Below, one piece after another: positions 35,963-48,281 of a stretch of 64,000 nucleotides of DNA (its first letter is position 1; each line of letters opens with the position of its first letter). Under the pieces are notes generated by a model. It saw only the letters and a list, made by a program, of their open reading frames with translations. It did not search any database and was not told the origin of the DNA. Origin of the DNA: Papaver somniferum (taxonomy: Eukaryota; Streptophyta; Magnoliopsida; Ranunculales; Papaveraceae); assembly GCF_003573695.1 (NCBI RefSeq), contig NC_039358.1, positions 98,890,117-98,954,116 of the forward strand, read 5' to 3'. A program made the translations under genes and the position numbers.

Positions 35963-37045
35963 TGGTAGGTCTTAAACAATACCTACAATTAGAACTGCAA
36001 GTGCACAGTGTCGATATGCAACACAGGGCAAGCACAGGTCGATCCACAGGGACTTGGTGGGTGTAAGGTTGAAGCTATGGTCTTACTACAACTGACTTAG
36101 AACAAAGAGTAACCAAAAAGGGGGGTATGTTTGCTGATACAGCTAGATGTTGCAGAGATTAACTAAGAAAGCAAATGAAATTGTAAACAAGCAGATAAAC
36201 GGATACTAGGGCAGTCGAATCAACCTATTAGCCTACACTGAGTCAATTCAGTCTCGATAATGTTCGTGTCCCTTGTAATGGACACCGATCAAGATGCAAG
36301 TCTGTCATTTATCCAGGAAGGTCTCGTGTAAAGGGTTTAATGTCAACTAAGGTCACTAACTAATCCCTAGTATTAGTTGTCTACTTACAATACAACTAAT
36401 CACAAACCAATTTGATAACTTAGGTAAATTTCCTAAGATGGATATTTTAATCGCAATTAGGGTATCTTTCCAACGCACTAACTGTCTGATTAAGGCACAA
36501 TTAGTCAAGGGATCAATAACAGTCAATGAAGCATGAATTGCAGCACATTCATCACAGAAGTATTCTAACTACAATGGATGCATGACATACACTGTGAAAG
36601 TAAAATGATGAAGAGCTCAGACTATATTTATCCTGAACAAGTAAAGCACAACAAGAACAATATCAAAAACATGAATCAAACTTAGCAGTAGATGAATGGT
36701 TTCATCTAAACCCTAGCAAAAGTAATTAGAACATGATGAAGAAAATAAAAAATAAATTTATACTACTGCTTGGTGCACCGGCTAATCCGGGCATGAGTTT
36801 TGCACACAATTCTCATATCTATTTATACATGAAAATCTCCCAATTAGACTTCAATTCACAAATTGATAGAGACCCACTCACCATAATTGCTTCTCTGATC
36901 GTTCTTCTTCTTCAATTCGACTCTACAAGATATTAATTTGATGTTCCTCAACAATAGAAGATAAACCTAGCCCTAGCTTTCTCAATCTTATCTTATAGGG
37001 TTACTGTTCTTGATAAGAAAAGAGATAAGATTTAGAGAGGTGGTG
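35963..37045 (-). mobile_element. Ty3/gypsy LTR (-), left part (3' end of LTR)
   Basis: The minus strand holds AAGTCCCTGTGGATCGACC near 36050, a sequence I associate with 3' parts of Tat/Athila LTRs. Its plus-strand left edge is placed at TGGTAGG (35963), where the coiled-coil frame is lost; this is approximate. The LTR resumes at 56379 after nested insertions and would total about 1.7 kb. Confidence 0.5.
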
Positions 37046-37928
37046 TGAAAATGCGGGGGTCTAACAACCACACACAAAAATTCGTTTGGCAATCTGAGAG
37101 GACTTACTCCAATATACTTTCTAGAGAATCAACTAGACAGTCAGACTCAACCTAGAGAAAAGTATATCAAAGAGTTTATATCTCTAACTCTTAATTCAAT
37201 CTGCAATCAACAAATAGAAATCTGCGAGCCTGATTGAATATATGAGGAGTAACTTAAACGGTGCCAAAGACCAATGTTCAAGTGTCAATCAATTTAAATC
37301 AACAACCAAAGGTTGAATTATCTAATTGATTGATCTTAACACACAACCTTTGATATTTCAATTATATAACAAAATACAATGCGGAAAAGAAATAACACAG
37401 ACACCAGAATTTTGTTAACGAGGAAAACCGCAAATGCAGAAAAAACCCCGGACCTAGTCCAGTTTGAACACCACACTATATTAAGCCGCTACAGACACTA
37501 GCCTACTACCAATGAACTTCAGACTGGACTGTAGTTGAACCCTAATCAATCTCACGCCGATTCAAATTACAATTGTGTTCCTTACGTCTCTGATCCCAGC
37601 AGGGTACTACGCACTTGATTCCCTTAGATGACCTCACCCACAACTAAGAGTTGCTACGACCCCAAGTCGAAGACTTTAAAAACAAATCTGTCTCACACAG
37701 AAAAATCTATAGATTGGATAAACCTGTCTCCCACAGAAATACCCAAGAGTTTTTGTGTCGTCTTTTGATAAATCAAGGTGAACAGGAACCAATTGATAAC
37801 CTGGACTTATATTCCCTAAGAACAACGTAGTATTATCAATCACCTCACAATAATCTAAATCATATGATGGCGAAACTAGATATTCTGGAATCACAAACGA
37901 TGAGACGTAGGTGTTTATGACTACTTTT
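37046..37928 (-). mobile_element. Solo TTAGAGC-family LTR (-), left part
   Basis: The plus-strand left edge TGAAAATGCGGGGGTCTAAC is the reverse complement of the LTR end. The expected PBS is absent to its left and the expected polypurine tract is absent to the right of its other end (56378), so it is a solo LTR, though no TSD is visible. It is split at 37928 by a complete element of the same family and orientation. Joined length is about 2.58 kb. Confidence 0.75.
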
Positions 37929-40292
37929 TGAAAAAGCGTGGGTACAACAACCACACCCAATATTTCGATTAGCAATCTGTATGGACTAACTCCAATATAC
38001 TTTCAAGAGAATCAACTAGACTCAATCTTAACAAAGTATATCAAAGAGTTATATCTCTCTTTCTCGATTCAATTCTTGCTCAACCAAATAGAAATCTACG
38101 AGTCTAATTGAATACAAGAGAAATCACTTGAACGGTACCAAAGCCCAATGTTCAAGGATCAATCAATTTCAATCAACATCCAAAGGTCGGATTTCCCAAT
38201 TGATTGATTCAAACGCACAACCTGTGATATTTAAATTATAAAGATAAAAATATAATGCGGAAAAGAAATAACACAGACGCCAGAAGTTTTGTTAACGAGG
38301 AAACCGCAAATGCAGAAAAACCCCGGGACCTAGTCCATATTGAAACACACTGCATTAAGCCGCTACAGACACTAGCCTACTATAAACTAACTTCGGTCTA
38401 GATTGTAGTTGAACCCCAATCAATCTCACACTGATCCAAGCTACAGTTATGCTCCTACGTCTCTGATCCCAGCAGGATACTACGCACTTGATTCCCTTAG
38501 CTGATCTCACCCACAACTAAGAGTTGCTGCGACCCAAAGTCGAAGACTTTAATAAAAAAATTTGTATCACACAGAAAAGTCCACGATAATAGATAAATCT
38601 GTCTCCCACAGAAACACCTACGAGTTTTGTTCCGTATTTTGATAAATCAAGGTGAACAGGAACCAATTGATAACCCGGACTTATGTTCCCTAAGAACAGC
38701 CTGGTAATATCAATCACCTCACAACAATCTTAATCGACGCGGCGAAAATAGATATTGTGGAATCACAAACGATGAGACGAAGATGTTTGTAATTACTTTT
38801 ATATCTTGCCTATCGGATATATCAATCTCAAGCCAATTGTTACGATTGTACTCAATACGATAGAAATAGCAAGATCAGATCACACAACTATAAGAAAGTA
38901 GTATCGGTCTGGCTTCACAATCCCAATGAAGACTTCAAGTCGTTAACCTACAGGGTCTCGGTAAAAACCTAAGGTTAAAGGAGAATAGACTCTAGCTTAT
39001 AAAACTAGTATCACACAGGAGGTGTGGGGATTAGGTTTCCCAGTTGCTAGAGTTCTCCTTTATATAGTCTTTCAAATCAGGTTTTCAATCAATGTTAGCT
39101 TAGTAACAAAGCATTCAATATTCACCATTAGATGAAAACCTGGTTAGATTCAAGCTAATATCTTTCAACCGTTAGATCGAAAACTTATCTTGTTACACAC
39201 AAATGAAATGCACGTTTTAGGTTTGTGTAACTGTACCCTAATATGTACATTCTTTGGTTCAACAGTAGTTAACCAAATGGTTAGCCATATGAGTACTTTC
39301 ATATCAACCATATTATTCTTTACCATAACTAGTTCAAATGACTCAAATGAACTAGTTAGAGAGTTGTTCGATTGCTTAGATCTTATAGAAGTATACAAGA
39401 CACAATCGAAGCAAAAAAGATTTGATTCACTCGAATAGATTCATGAACTTTATAGCCACGGTTTGCAAACTTGCATTCCTTAGTTAATATAAGCATAAGT
39501 TCACGAATAATCGTTTTTAGAAAATAACCAACCTAAGTACGCGGACTAGGTACACGGACTTAAGTACCCGGAATAAGTTTGTAAACAGTTCACAAACTCC
39601 AGCAGATTTTCTAGGGAAGAGAACCTCCCACAGTACGCAGACTGCGTTCGCGGACTCTGTTCCGGTTTCCTGAGCAGCAAAGTATGCATATTTTGGTTCA
39701 AGGAATAAGGACTTATACATGTATGTGTTTCCACACAATGCTTATATCCAACAATGGTTATATAATCTAAACTCTCATTTCAATCATTGAAACATTCTTA
39801 GAGGACATTATATAGTTGTTATTCACAAACCATCTTTCATCAAAGCCATTTTCAAGTGATTGAAACATAACACGACTTTCGTCACTACGTAAAGATGAAC
39901 TTGGCAAAAACGAAAGCTTACCAACAAATATTTCGAGAAATAGATAAGCGAGATAAACTCGACTCGAAATAGCAAATGTGTATAATCAAAGTCTATATAG
40001 CAAAACAACTTTTATCTCAAGATAAGAGATAGAGTAGATAGACTTTTGAGTGATAGATAAGTTCAAGTCTCCACATACCTTTTAATCGATTAAGTTCCAC
40101 CAGTTCCTTGAGTAGTTATTCGTCTTGTATGATGATCGCCATGAAGTTCTTGAGATCAACTACACTTTCTATCCTAGTCCGAGACTTAGCTATAGTAGAC
40201 TAGAAATCAAGACTTATAGTTTTGATCACTAACATTGACAAACATGCTTGAGATAGCAACGCATGCGAGTTCAACCGAGCAGTGCTTTAACA
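37929..40292 (-). repeat. 3' LTR of the minus-strand element
   Basis: 2,364 bases. On the minus strand it begins TGTTAAAGCACTGCTCGG and ends ..CCCACGCTTTTTCA. The TATA box is at 39059-39066. The variable region near 39540-39660 has GTACGCGGAC/GTCCGCGAAC-type motifs. It differs from the 5' LTR by many scattered substitutions and small indels, so the insertion is not recent. Confidence 0.85.
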
Positions 40293-41702
40293 ATCTCCCC
40301 CTTTTTCAATTTTAGTGACAAAACTATCAATACATATGGAATACAAAAATAGATAAATAACTTTTGCAGCTCTTCTTCCACATGCCTAATCTTCAACATT
40401 ACTCGAAATCTTCGTCACTTCCTAGTATTCCAATGATTCCAAAGGTTGTAAGTTTAGCATCATCGTTGTTGAAAATCCGTAGCTATAACAATGAGAAAAC
40501 AAGAATTCTCAATCATTGTTATACAGTGTCATAGTATTATTATACATCATCAAAGTTCAATTGTATCACAACTTCGTCAACAATACTATGGTGATATGTA
40601 TCACCCCCCCTTAGTCAATACTCCATCTCACATGGAAACCACTCCCCCTTACATAATGATCCGAAAACCATATGTATTTGTAGTGTGAACTACACATTAA
40701 TTTTCCCCCTTTTTGTCAATAAAATTGGCAAAGGTACGAAAACGGGATCCTAATGAAAATTTCCATAGAGACATTTCATGACCAAAAGTAAGCACATATC
40801 AACGTATTTAGATGCAATCATATAGCCGAAGCTAAATGCTTTCATCAAGGAGTTTATAAAGATACAAGATAACTCCTATAATATTCCACAGCCGCACCCC
40901 CCACAAAGATTTGGCAATTAATCACAAGTTCAATTAAGAACTCTCCCCCATAAAATGTTATTCCCGAAAGAACAACAAGAGCGACCTTAATTTCATAAGA
41001 AAAGAAGGATTTCTTTGGACATAAAAAATCACATACGAATATGAATTTGAATCCAAATAATACTAAACTAAATTAACCACAAGAAAACCCATGATTAATC
41101 TAATCGGAAATGCTCAACATAAGAGAACTTACGGAGCCTCACAGTATATACATAAAAATGGATCAGGGAAGATCAATACTGCGGAATAGACAAGGATTCA
41201 TTCTATTTTCCATCACTATTTGCACAAAGGCATACAATAGACATAATCCTTGAAAACAAAAGTTCATCTTATCTTCCATCAATATTTGCATAATGACATA
41301 ATAGGCTTCAAACTTTTGTAATGTCAAAAGTCCATTCATTCTTTTATCAATACATGAATATCGACATTCGAAAGACTTAACTTTTCACAAGGTATGGGAC
41401 AATCATAGTTCACGGACGCAAACACACATATCCCATAACAAATTGAAATATATAAAACCATAAATATTAATACTGAAAAAATCATCTTCCAAACAATTTT
41501 TTAGAATTTAAGCAAATAAACCTAAAAACACGAAGATGAAAAACGTTGGACATAGCTATGTGTAATCACAATAATGGCTATTCCAAACTCTAGTTATTCT
41601 TCTAAACAACACAAGAAAATAAAATTCTTAATAGAAGATTTACTAGGCAAATAAAAATCAACAAGCTAATAAACAAAAACAGACTCCTATGACAAAGCCG
41701 AA
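40293..41702 (-). other. 3' non-coding region with hairpins and polypurine tracts
   Basis: Reverse-complemented GGGGGAG tracts at 40293-40305, near 40610, 40645 and 40706. A perfect 11-bp stem pairs 40484-40494 with 40513-40523 (TATAACAATGA..TCATTGTTATA). The CATAAG..CTTACGG small hairpin with CTCAAC (GTTGAG on the minus strand) is at 41113-41133. Colinear with the regions at 61400-62795 and 11330-12616. Confidence 0.6.
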
Positions 41703-42068
41703 CATGAACTAAAGTCAATTAGACAGTTCACTATCCTCATGAGTCTTGAGGTCTTTGAGCTTGTGACCGACAACATCCTATGCAACTTCAGAGTGGATAT
41801 CCTCATTGAGAAGTTTTTGAACACGTGTTTTCATAAGAACAAGGTCATATTTAACCTTTTACAACTCAGTTTATACCACATCAAGACACTTCATTGTATC
41901 AACAAGTTTCTGTTTTGCATCCTTAAAGTTTTTGAGGAAGTCAAGAACCAATTCAGCCGAAATATCTTCAACCTCCTCAATATCCGAGTAGGAATCAGGA
42001 GATTGAGGAAAATATCCTTCAACTTCAATAAAGGTTTCCTTCTTTTCATCGGATTCGAAATATACCGC
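41703..42068 (-). pseudogene. Small acidic/coiled-coil ORF, 3' part, split by the gag-only element
   Basis: On the minus strand the frame starts at an ATG at 50715, runs to 50665, and continues across the ACCGC duplication at 42068 leftwards. It is acidic (DSYSDIEEVEDISAE) then helical (FLKNFKDAKQKLVDTM). In-frame stops at 41871-41873 and at two later codons are followed by further open helical codons to about 41727. Position, length and character match the intact ORF at 61070-61399, although sequence similarity is low. Confidence 0.5.
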
Positions 42069-44477
42069 CGTTGATGGTGGTTTTTAGTTCAAGGGCTAAA
42101 ATCGTAAACCCTGTATTTAATGCGATGTCATCCTGCAAAGGAACAAAAGCCATATAAACGCAATGATTTCTTAAGCCTCTTCGCTAACATATGTATTGAA
42201 CAATTCAATATATCTGTATATATGAAATTTACTCAGAATGGTGCGTGCAACAGCAATCCCAAAATATTCTATGAAATTTTATCTTCCACCGGCATTATTC
42301 ACTAATGCATTGCCTGCCTAGTATTTTCCTATGCTATGTTCCGTAGTAGAACTCCCAATATTGACATGACATGACGATTAAATGTTCACTCTCAGCAGAG
42401 TAGCATGAATCTCCCGAAGTGTCAGTATTGAGACATGCATGAAAACACTCATATAGGCTACACCACCCTCTGGCAAAGGGATCAGCGTGTTTACACGCCT
42501 TTCAATTGAAAGTTAGTGCGATCGAACGCGTTTAAATTCTTTAAAGGAAATCTAGACTGTCCATATCAGTCTTAATAAGTGATCACGGCCACACGATTTG
42601 GCCGCGCGATTCAGCAAGCCTAGTACTCCTGATGGAACTAGGCAGTCACCGTATCAACCACCGGCGGGCCCACTGTTTCCCTAGTCGATCGAGTCCTATT
42701 TTGTTCATTCACAAGCACTTCAAACGTCAACCCAAACATGGGTGTTCGCGCTGTCTAAAAATAGCTCGAACTACCTAAGACCGGCAAAAACGGTTTCAAA
42801 ATCCATCGCATTCGTCCAACTTTTCCGGCCTAGTTGGACGGCGTAGATCGCATCTCGAACGATCAAAGAGGCGTCAATGCGTTCATAAACGACCCAACCT
42901 TCTTCCCAATCGATCGACTTGCCCATAGCAAGTCAATGACACATCAAACTATTCTATTTAATTAGGGTGGACGCGACTGCTTTAAAACCCTAATTGGTGC
43001 TTGCGGCAGTATGTTACTGCCGCAAATCGATCACGATCATCCATCTTCGCCAGCCGAATCGAGTGGCTTAAATCTAATTTTAGATGGCCCAGGAGATGTT
43101 GGCATATCCACCAGCGACTCGTCTTTGCACATGTCCAATCGGCCTGTTCGAATTAGCACCCGACGCGTTAATTCGACTAGCCAAAACAGGAGTGTCCGTG
43201 CGGCCCCTAAACTCTAAATTGTGTCAACGGCAACACGTAACTGCCGCAAATCATATCGTTCATCCAACTTCTCTAGCCTAGTTGGACGGTGTAGATTTAT
43301 TTCAGAAAACCAACAAGGTAGCGTTGTGTTCACTGGCGCCCCCTCTTCCATGAGGAGCGATCGGCCAGGCCAAGGCTCACCCATGTGGCCCCGAACGATC
43401 ACTCAAACAGTGGTCATTCACACTATTTGTACGATTCAGCAGCAGTCACTAACTGCCGCAAATCGTTTCAGCTATTTACCTTGGCTAGCCTATTTTAGCG
43501 GTCCAGATCTAATCTCGATCGACCGATAGGATTTTAGAATGGCTACCAGTCGCCACTCTCCTAGAGGTCCTGACCGGCCACTCCCTGGGATGCGTGCGTA
43601 GCTCCTACCAACTCCCTGAAAGAGGACGGTCACGCTCCTTTTAAGACGCTCAATTCCTGACTGATTCAATCGAGCTCTAAAACTACGATGCATCTAATAC
43701 ATCGATTATTTCCAGCTGCTTTCTTAAAAGCGATGCTTCATACACATCGATTATAAGTGATGTTTTATAAACATTGTTTTCACAAATAATTTATTATTTG
43801 ACTTAAAAGCACTGTGTGCTGCTTTCAGCGACGAGTCTCACGACTCGACCCACTTACTCGAGACATCAAACATGTCGCAAACTGGGGGATGCTCACTGGG
43901 GTATTGGTCTGGCGGTTTACAGCATGCGGTGTGCAACGCGCCCATTACAAGAACGTGTCAGGAAAGAACAGACGGTTAACAACAATGAGATAGTGGGTGA
44001 AGGCGTGACCAGTTTCCCCTCATAGTAGAAACGTGGTGATCATCACTTCTACACAACTCCACTTCTCCATTTTCCTACTCACCTCCACTTCCTACGAGAT
44101 CAGGGTGTGCTCGAACTGACTTGTATAAATAGGTTTTCAATCTATTTCGACAAAAAGGGGAAAAACAAGTGTTATCAACACAAGTATCCAGAAACCATAT
44201 TCTGATACAAGTCATAAAACAGCCACACCTTCATAATTCAACATTCTGATCTCAAACACCTTCTTCGCTTCCCTCCATAAGATCAACCCTTCTCCTTCAC
44301 TTTGTGACCGAATTGAATCTGGAACGACTATTTCTTGGTTTAGGCCAAAGTCTTACAGATTGATCTCTCGAATCTAAAGTACTCCTGTGCAATGCATTTG
44401 TTTAGGGTTTGAATTCGTTTCTCATCAACACACCCAAATTTACCAAAAACAACAGAATCGGTTTTTAACCCAAAATA
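42069..44477 (+). repeat. 5' LTR of the gag-only element
   Basis: Starts CGTTGATGGTGG (the other copy has TGTTGATGG) and ends CCCAAAATA (other copy ..AACA), so both terminal dinucleotides have decayed. Contains TATAAATA (44124-44131). The motif CTGCCGCAAATC recurs at 43017, 43241 and 43453, marking degenerate tandem units of ~212-224 bases, with a likely fourth unit near 42800. Short frames here (for example 43011-43217 and 43221-43529) are not genes. Confidence 0.85.
44124..44131 (+). promoter_or_regulatory. TATA box of the gag-only element
   Basis: TATAAATA followed by GGTTTTCAAT, about 350 bases before the LTR end. Conserved in the 3' LTR at 50307-50314. Confidence 0.55.
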
Positions 44478-44479
44478 AC

Positions 44480-44496
44480 TGGCGACCACGATGGGA
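44480..44496 (+). other. Primer binding site of the gag-only element
   Basis: TGGCGACCACGATGGGA, two bases after the LTR end. It resembles the TGGCGAC..TGGGGA class of gypsy PBS. The tRNA cannot be assigned by eye. Confidence 0.6.
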
Positions 44497-44556
44497 GATT
44501 AATCTCTCGGTTACAAGATTAATTTTCAATTTCATTTCAATTTTCTCAAATTCAAG

Positions 44557-46154
44557 ATGGTGGATCTTAGGTCTGGATCAGCGACAAATCCTGATGTTAC
44601 TGGCGCTGACAACAACCCTGGCGTCAACATTCCTGCCGGTGACACCAAAATATCGCCCAGCGCGATCAACGCATCTCATGGTGTTACATCCTTTACCACC
44701 AACACCAGCAGCGCAAGAAACATTCCCTCCATCCGACACTTCCTATCACCAGAGCCAGAGCCGCTGCCACTCTTCCCAATGTTTCTTCGAGCGTAATGCC
44801 CCAATGGTTACTAGTGCTACCTCCACTCCCCCATCAGGACGAGAGACTGGAGGATCCAGAGGAGGCCAGCCCCCTATTACCATTGTTGATTTAATGGGAA
44901 GACAAGAAGTTCTCTCTAAGGCTCAAACGGAGATGGATACAACTCAGAAGGAGGTACTTACTTTCCTCAAGACGCTGACAGAACGACTACCACAAGAGAC
45001 GCGTCAGCCCATGGAGCCAATAAGGAGTACTTTCAACACTCTTGGCGCAAGCACTTCAACAGGGCGTGCATTCATAGAGGAGGAAGTTTGTGTTGCTCCT
45101 GAGCGCTCAAAGGAAAGGAATCATCCGTCCAACTTCATCACACGTGAGGATCTGGAGCGTCTCCTCCAAAATCAAAGCAACGAAAACCCGGTAGACCTGC
45201 ACCAGCATCAGCCTCCTTATCCTCCTGATGTGCAAAGAGTTCCTCTCCCGAAAGGATACTCTTCTCCTAAATTTTCCCTTTATGACGGAACTGGTAATGC
45301 TCGTGAACACATCTCTCGTTTTGTGGAGTCGTTAGGAGAACAAGAATACAACCATGTTTACCGCCTGAAAGAATTTTCAAAGTCACTTACCGGGAGAGCG
45401 TACACCTGGTACAACAACATTGCATTAAACAACATATCCAACTGGTGTGAGATGGTAACCGCTTTCTACAAGAAGTATTTCTTCGTATCCGAGAAAATCG
45501 CCTTTTCAGACTTGGGGAGAATGTTCCAACGAAACAACGAACATCCAAATGATTATGTTAAGATATACAGGATTCAGGCGCTGGATTGTCACGATCCAAA
45601 CGTGATTGAACAACAATTGGTAGAGTCATGCATCAATGGCATAGTGCCCATATATCGCGCTCTACTGGAGAACTTCATGAAGTCGCTAAGCGCTCGGCCA
45701 CAACCGCACCGTCATTATTGGAGAGGACCTGCAGACCCGCCAGAAACGAAGATGCATGTGAGAATCGAGGAAGCAGACGTCTCATCAATAAAAAAAAATA
45801 TAATGTTGGACCCTCTGTAAGTGTAGTGGGTGAAGGAGGAAAGAGAAAATCTCCAACGGCGGAACAACAACCCAAACGTGCAGCACCAGTGCATCAGGCA
45901 TCTCCACCACGGAAGGCACCAGCTAAAACGCCTGCGCAACAAAAAGAAGTTGGAGATACTGCCCCAGACTTCCCGTTCCCAATAGAGGAAGTAATTGAGC
46001 TACTGGAAGCATGGATCCAGGATGATGACATCAAACTACCTCCTGTCAGATGCCCACCAACCGAGGAAGAGATGGCAAATCCAAAATATTGTCGTTACCA
46101 AATCATCCCACCAATGAATGCAACAAGTTGAAACGCATTTTCAAAGAAAAATAG
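44557..46154 (+). pseudogene. Retrotransposon gag (gypsy type), frameshifted
   Basis: The likely start is MVDLRSGSATNPD at 44557, like the MV..RSG starts of gypsy gags. The frame then shifts and is carried by a long open stretch to about 45690. That stretch includes the capsid-like Retrotrans_gag region: LYDGTGNAREHISRFVESL, then SLTGRAYTWYNNI and NWCEMVTAFYKKYF (residues ~300-345 of the longest frame). Another shift near 45690 leads to ELHEVAKRSATTAPSLLE and EEVIELLEAWIQDD. A last shift near 46100 gives HPTNECNKLKRIFKEK before TAG at 46152. The longest open frame begins upstream at 44387, inside the LTR, and is not the natural start. At least three frame changes make it non-functional. Confidence 0.8.
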
Positions 46155-46984
46155 ATGCGGGGGAACTTCAACTAGGCACTGACGGAGTTCGCTGAGACCC
46201 CCTTCCCGTCAGGAGTTGCATAGTTCATGGGGACTCCGTCCACGAAACCGTACAGACCATGATGGATCATTTATGCAAACAACAATAGGCGAGTTTCCGC
46301 ACATAGGGAATCAGGGAAGAGCTGCTTCACAAAAAAATAAAGAAGGGAGAATAAACTCACATGCGTGATTTATTAAAGCCCGTCAATATTCATGGTCGTG
46401 GCCGACCAAGCTTCGTGCTCGTAGCTGTCGCTCCTTCCTTTCAAGATTCGTGGCCGTAGAAACCACTCGTCACTACCAAGATTTGTGCCTGTAGTCATCA
46501 CTCGTCCTTGTCAAGGATCGTGATTGCAACCATCCATGCTCCAGCTAACCTGTTTTGTACGTAGTCATCAGCATGGATGCAAGAGGGTGATATCCTCATC
46601 ATGGTAAACCCATCCACCGCACAAGATAGAATCATGTAAACCACACTTGGGGACTGAGGCTCAACATGAAATTCCTTCACCGTCAGTCAAGGACTTCTTC
46701 AACACAAGAGATACGGTCAATCAAGAAGCATGTAATTTGCAAGGGAAAATCAAACTGAAGGTTGGTCGAATCCTTAAACATTATTGTTATCTCCCCTATT
46801 TCGAATCACCATTTCCAGCATTGCATACGTTGAGATGTTACAGTGGAAACGGTATCATGAGGAGAAAACATGACTTGCCTTCCAGCACTATTTGTATGTC
46901 GTCTTCCCCTCTACCATATCGTATCGCCTCAGAATTATGGGAAGAACTCATTTTTCGAAATGAAGGGTTAAGGGCGCCCTCACT
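46155..46984 (+). other. Gag-to-repeat spacer of the gag-only element
   Basis: No pol. Includes GATTCGTGGCCGTAG-like repeats near 46390-46520 (CGTGGTCGTGG / CGTGCTCGTAGC / CGTGCCTGTAGTC variants). A frame opens at 46647 and runs into the minisatellite. Confidence 0.55.
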
Positions 46985-47790
46985 GGAGTTCTCTCATGAA
47001 GCTTCTTCAACGTTCTCTCCAGAAGAATCCGCTTCAACGCTCTCTCCGGAAGCTGCTTCAACGTTCTCTCCAGAAGAAGCCGCTTCAACGCTCTCTCCTG
47101 AAGATGCTTTAACGTTCTCCCCAGAGCAAGCCGCTTCAACGCTCTCTCCTGAAGCCGCTTCATCGCACGCTCTCCCCTGAAGCCACTTCAATGCTCTCCC
47201 ATGAAGCCGCTTCAACGCACGCTCTTTCCTGAATCTGCTTTAACGCTCTCTCCAGAAGAAGCTGATTCAACGCTCTCTCCTGAAGCCGCTTCAATGCACG
47301 CTCTCCCCTGAAGCTGTTTTAACGCTCTCTCCTGAAGCCACTTCAATGCACGTTCTTTCCTGAATCCACTTCAACGCTCTCTCCTGAAGCCGCTTCAACG
47401 CACACTCTCTCCTGAAGCCGCTTCAATGCTCTCTCCAGAAGAAGTCGCTTCAACGCTCTCTCTTGAAGCCGCTTCAACGTATGCTCTCTCCTGAAGACGC
47501 TTCAACGCTCTATCCAGAAGAATCCGCTTCAACGCCCTCTCCAGAGGAAGCCGCTTAAACGCTCTCTCCTGAAGCCGCTTCAATGCACGCTCTCCCCTGA
47601 AGCCGCTTCAACGCTCTCTCCAGAAGAAGCTGCTTCAACAGTCTCTCCTGAAGCCGCTTCAAAGCATGCTCTCTCCTGAAGCCGCTTCAACATCCTCTCG
47701 AGCCGCTTCAACACCCTTTTCAGAAGATACATCAACGTTCTCTTTGGAAGCTGCTTCAACATCTTTTTCAGAAATTGCTTCAGCAGTCTT
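46985..47790 (+). repeat. Minisatellite of 24/27-28-base units (GCTTCAACGCTCTCTCCTGAAGCC)
   Basis: About 25-30 degenerate copies. The first six or so alternate between 24- and 27-base units, keep the reading frame and encode repeats such as STLSPEAA / STFSPEEAA. From about 47160 many units gain a CGCACG insert (28 bases), which breaks the frame. The array occupies the place where pol would lie. Confidence 0.8.
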
Positions 47791-48269
47791 TTAAGGATAT
47801 TCCTCATGATAGGGCTCGTCCACATCAGAGTCGAGGATTATGATGTAATCATGAATAGGTATTCATGTTTAGCCAGAAGTTCATGTTATGCTCCACCCTC
47901 CTTCACTTTAACCGGACAGCAAACCTTTCAGCCCTAGCACTTGTTAGCTGAGATGCTTCATCGCGCCTCTACTTTTTCTCCATGGTAACCGAAGCCAGGA
48001 AAACTTGAACACACTCACGAAAGATACTCATATGTACAAAGGACTTAGAATGCAGTTTGAGATCTCAACTAACCGTATGCCTAATCTACCTGGGGCCAAC
48101 CTACATCATGTTAGGGGAACGCCCACCTAAACGCCTTTTGAACATGACATGTTCCAAGGATAGGCCGACCCATCTCTCCTGGTAACATCTAATTTTATCT
48201 TATAAGTTTTATCTTTATTTGTCACCATCTAGTGCTTACCCCGCAACAACGTCATTGTTACGTACTAAG

Positions 48270-48280
48270 CAGGGGACTTA
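48270..48280 (+). other. Polypurine tract of the gag-only element
   Basis: CAGGGGACTTA just before the 3' LTR start TGTTGATGG at 48282. Confidence 0.6.
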
Positions 48281-48281
48281 A

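Noticed and set aside
44387..44556. Upstream extension of the gag frame
   Set aside because: Falls inside the LTR and PBS; the MV..RSG start at 44557 lies in another frame and fits gypsy gag better.
46647..47180. 177-codon open frame ending in SPEEA repeats
   Set aside because: The second half is the minisatellite and the first half has no recognisable domain. Kept as a repeat, with the coding idea moved to the findings.
46985..47790. CRISPR-like array
   Set aside because: Units are contiguous with no unique spacers, unit length varies, and the context is a plant retroelement.
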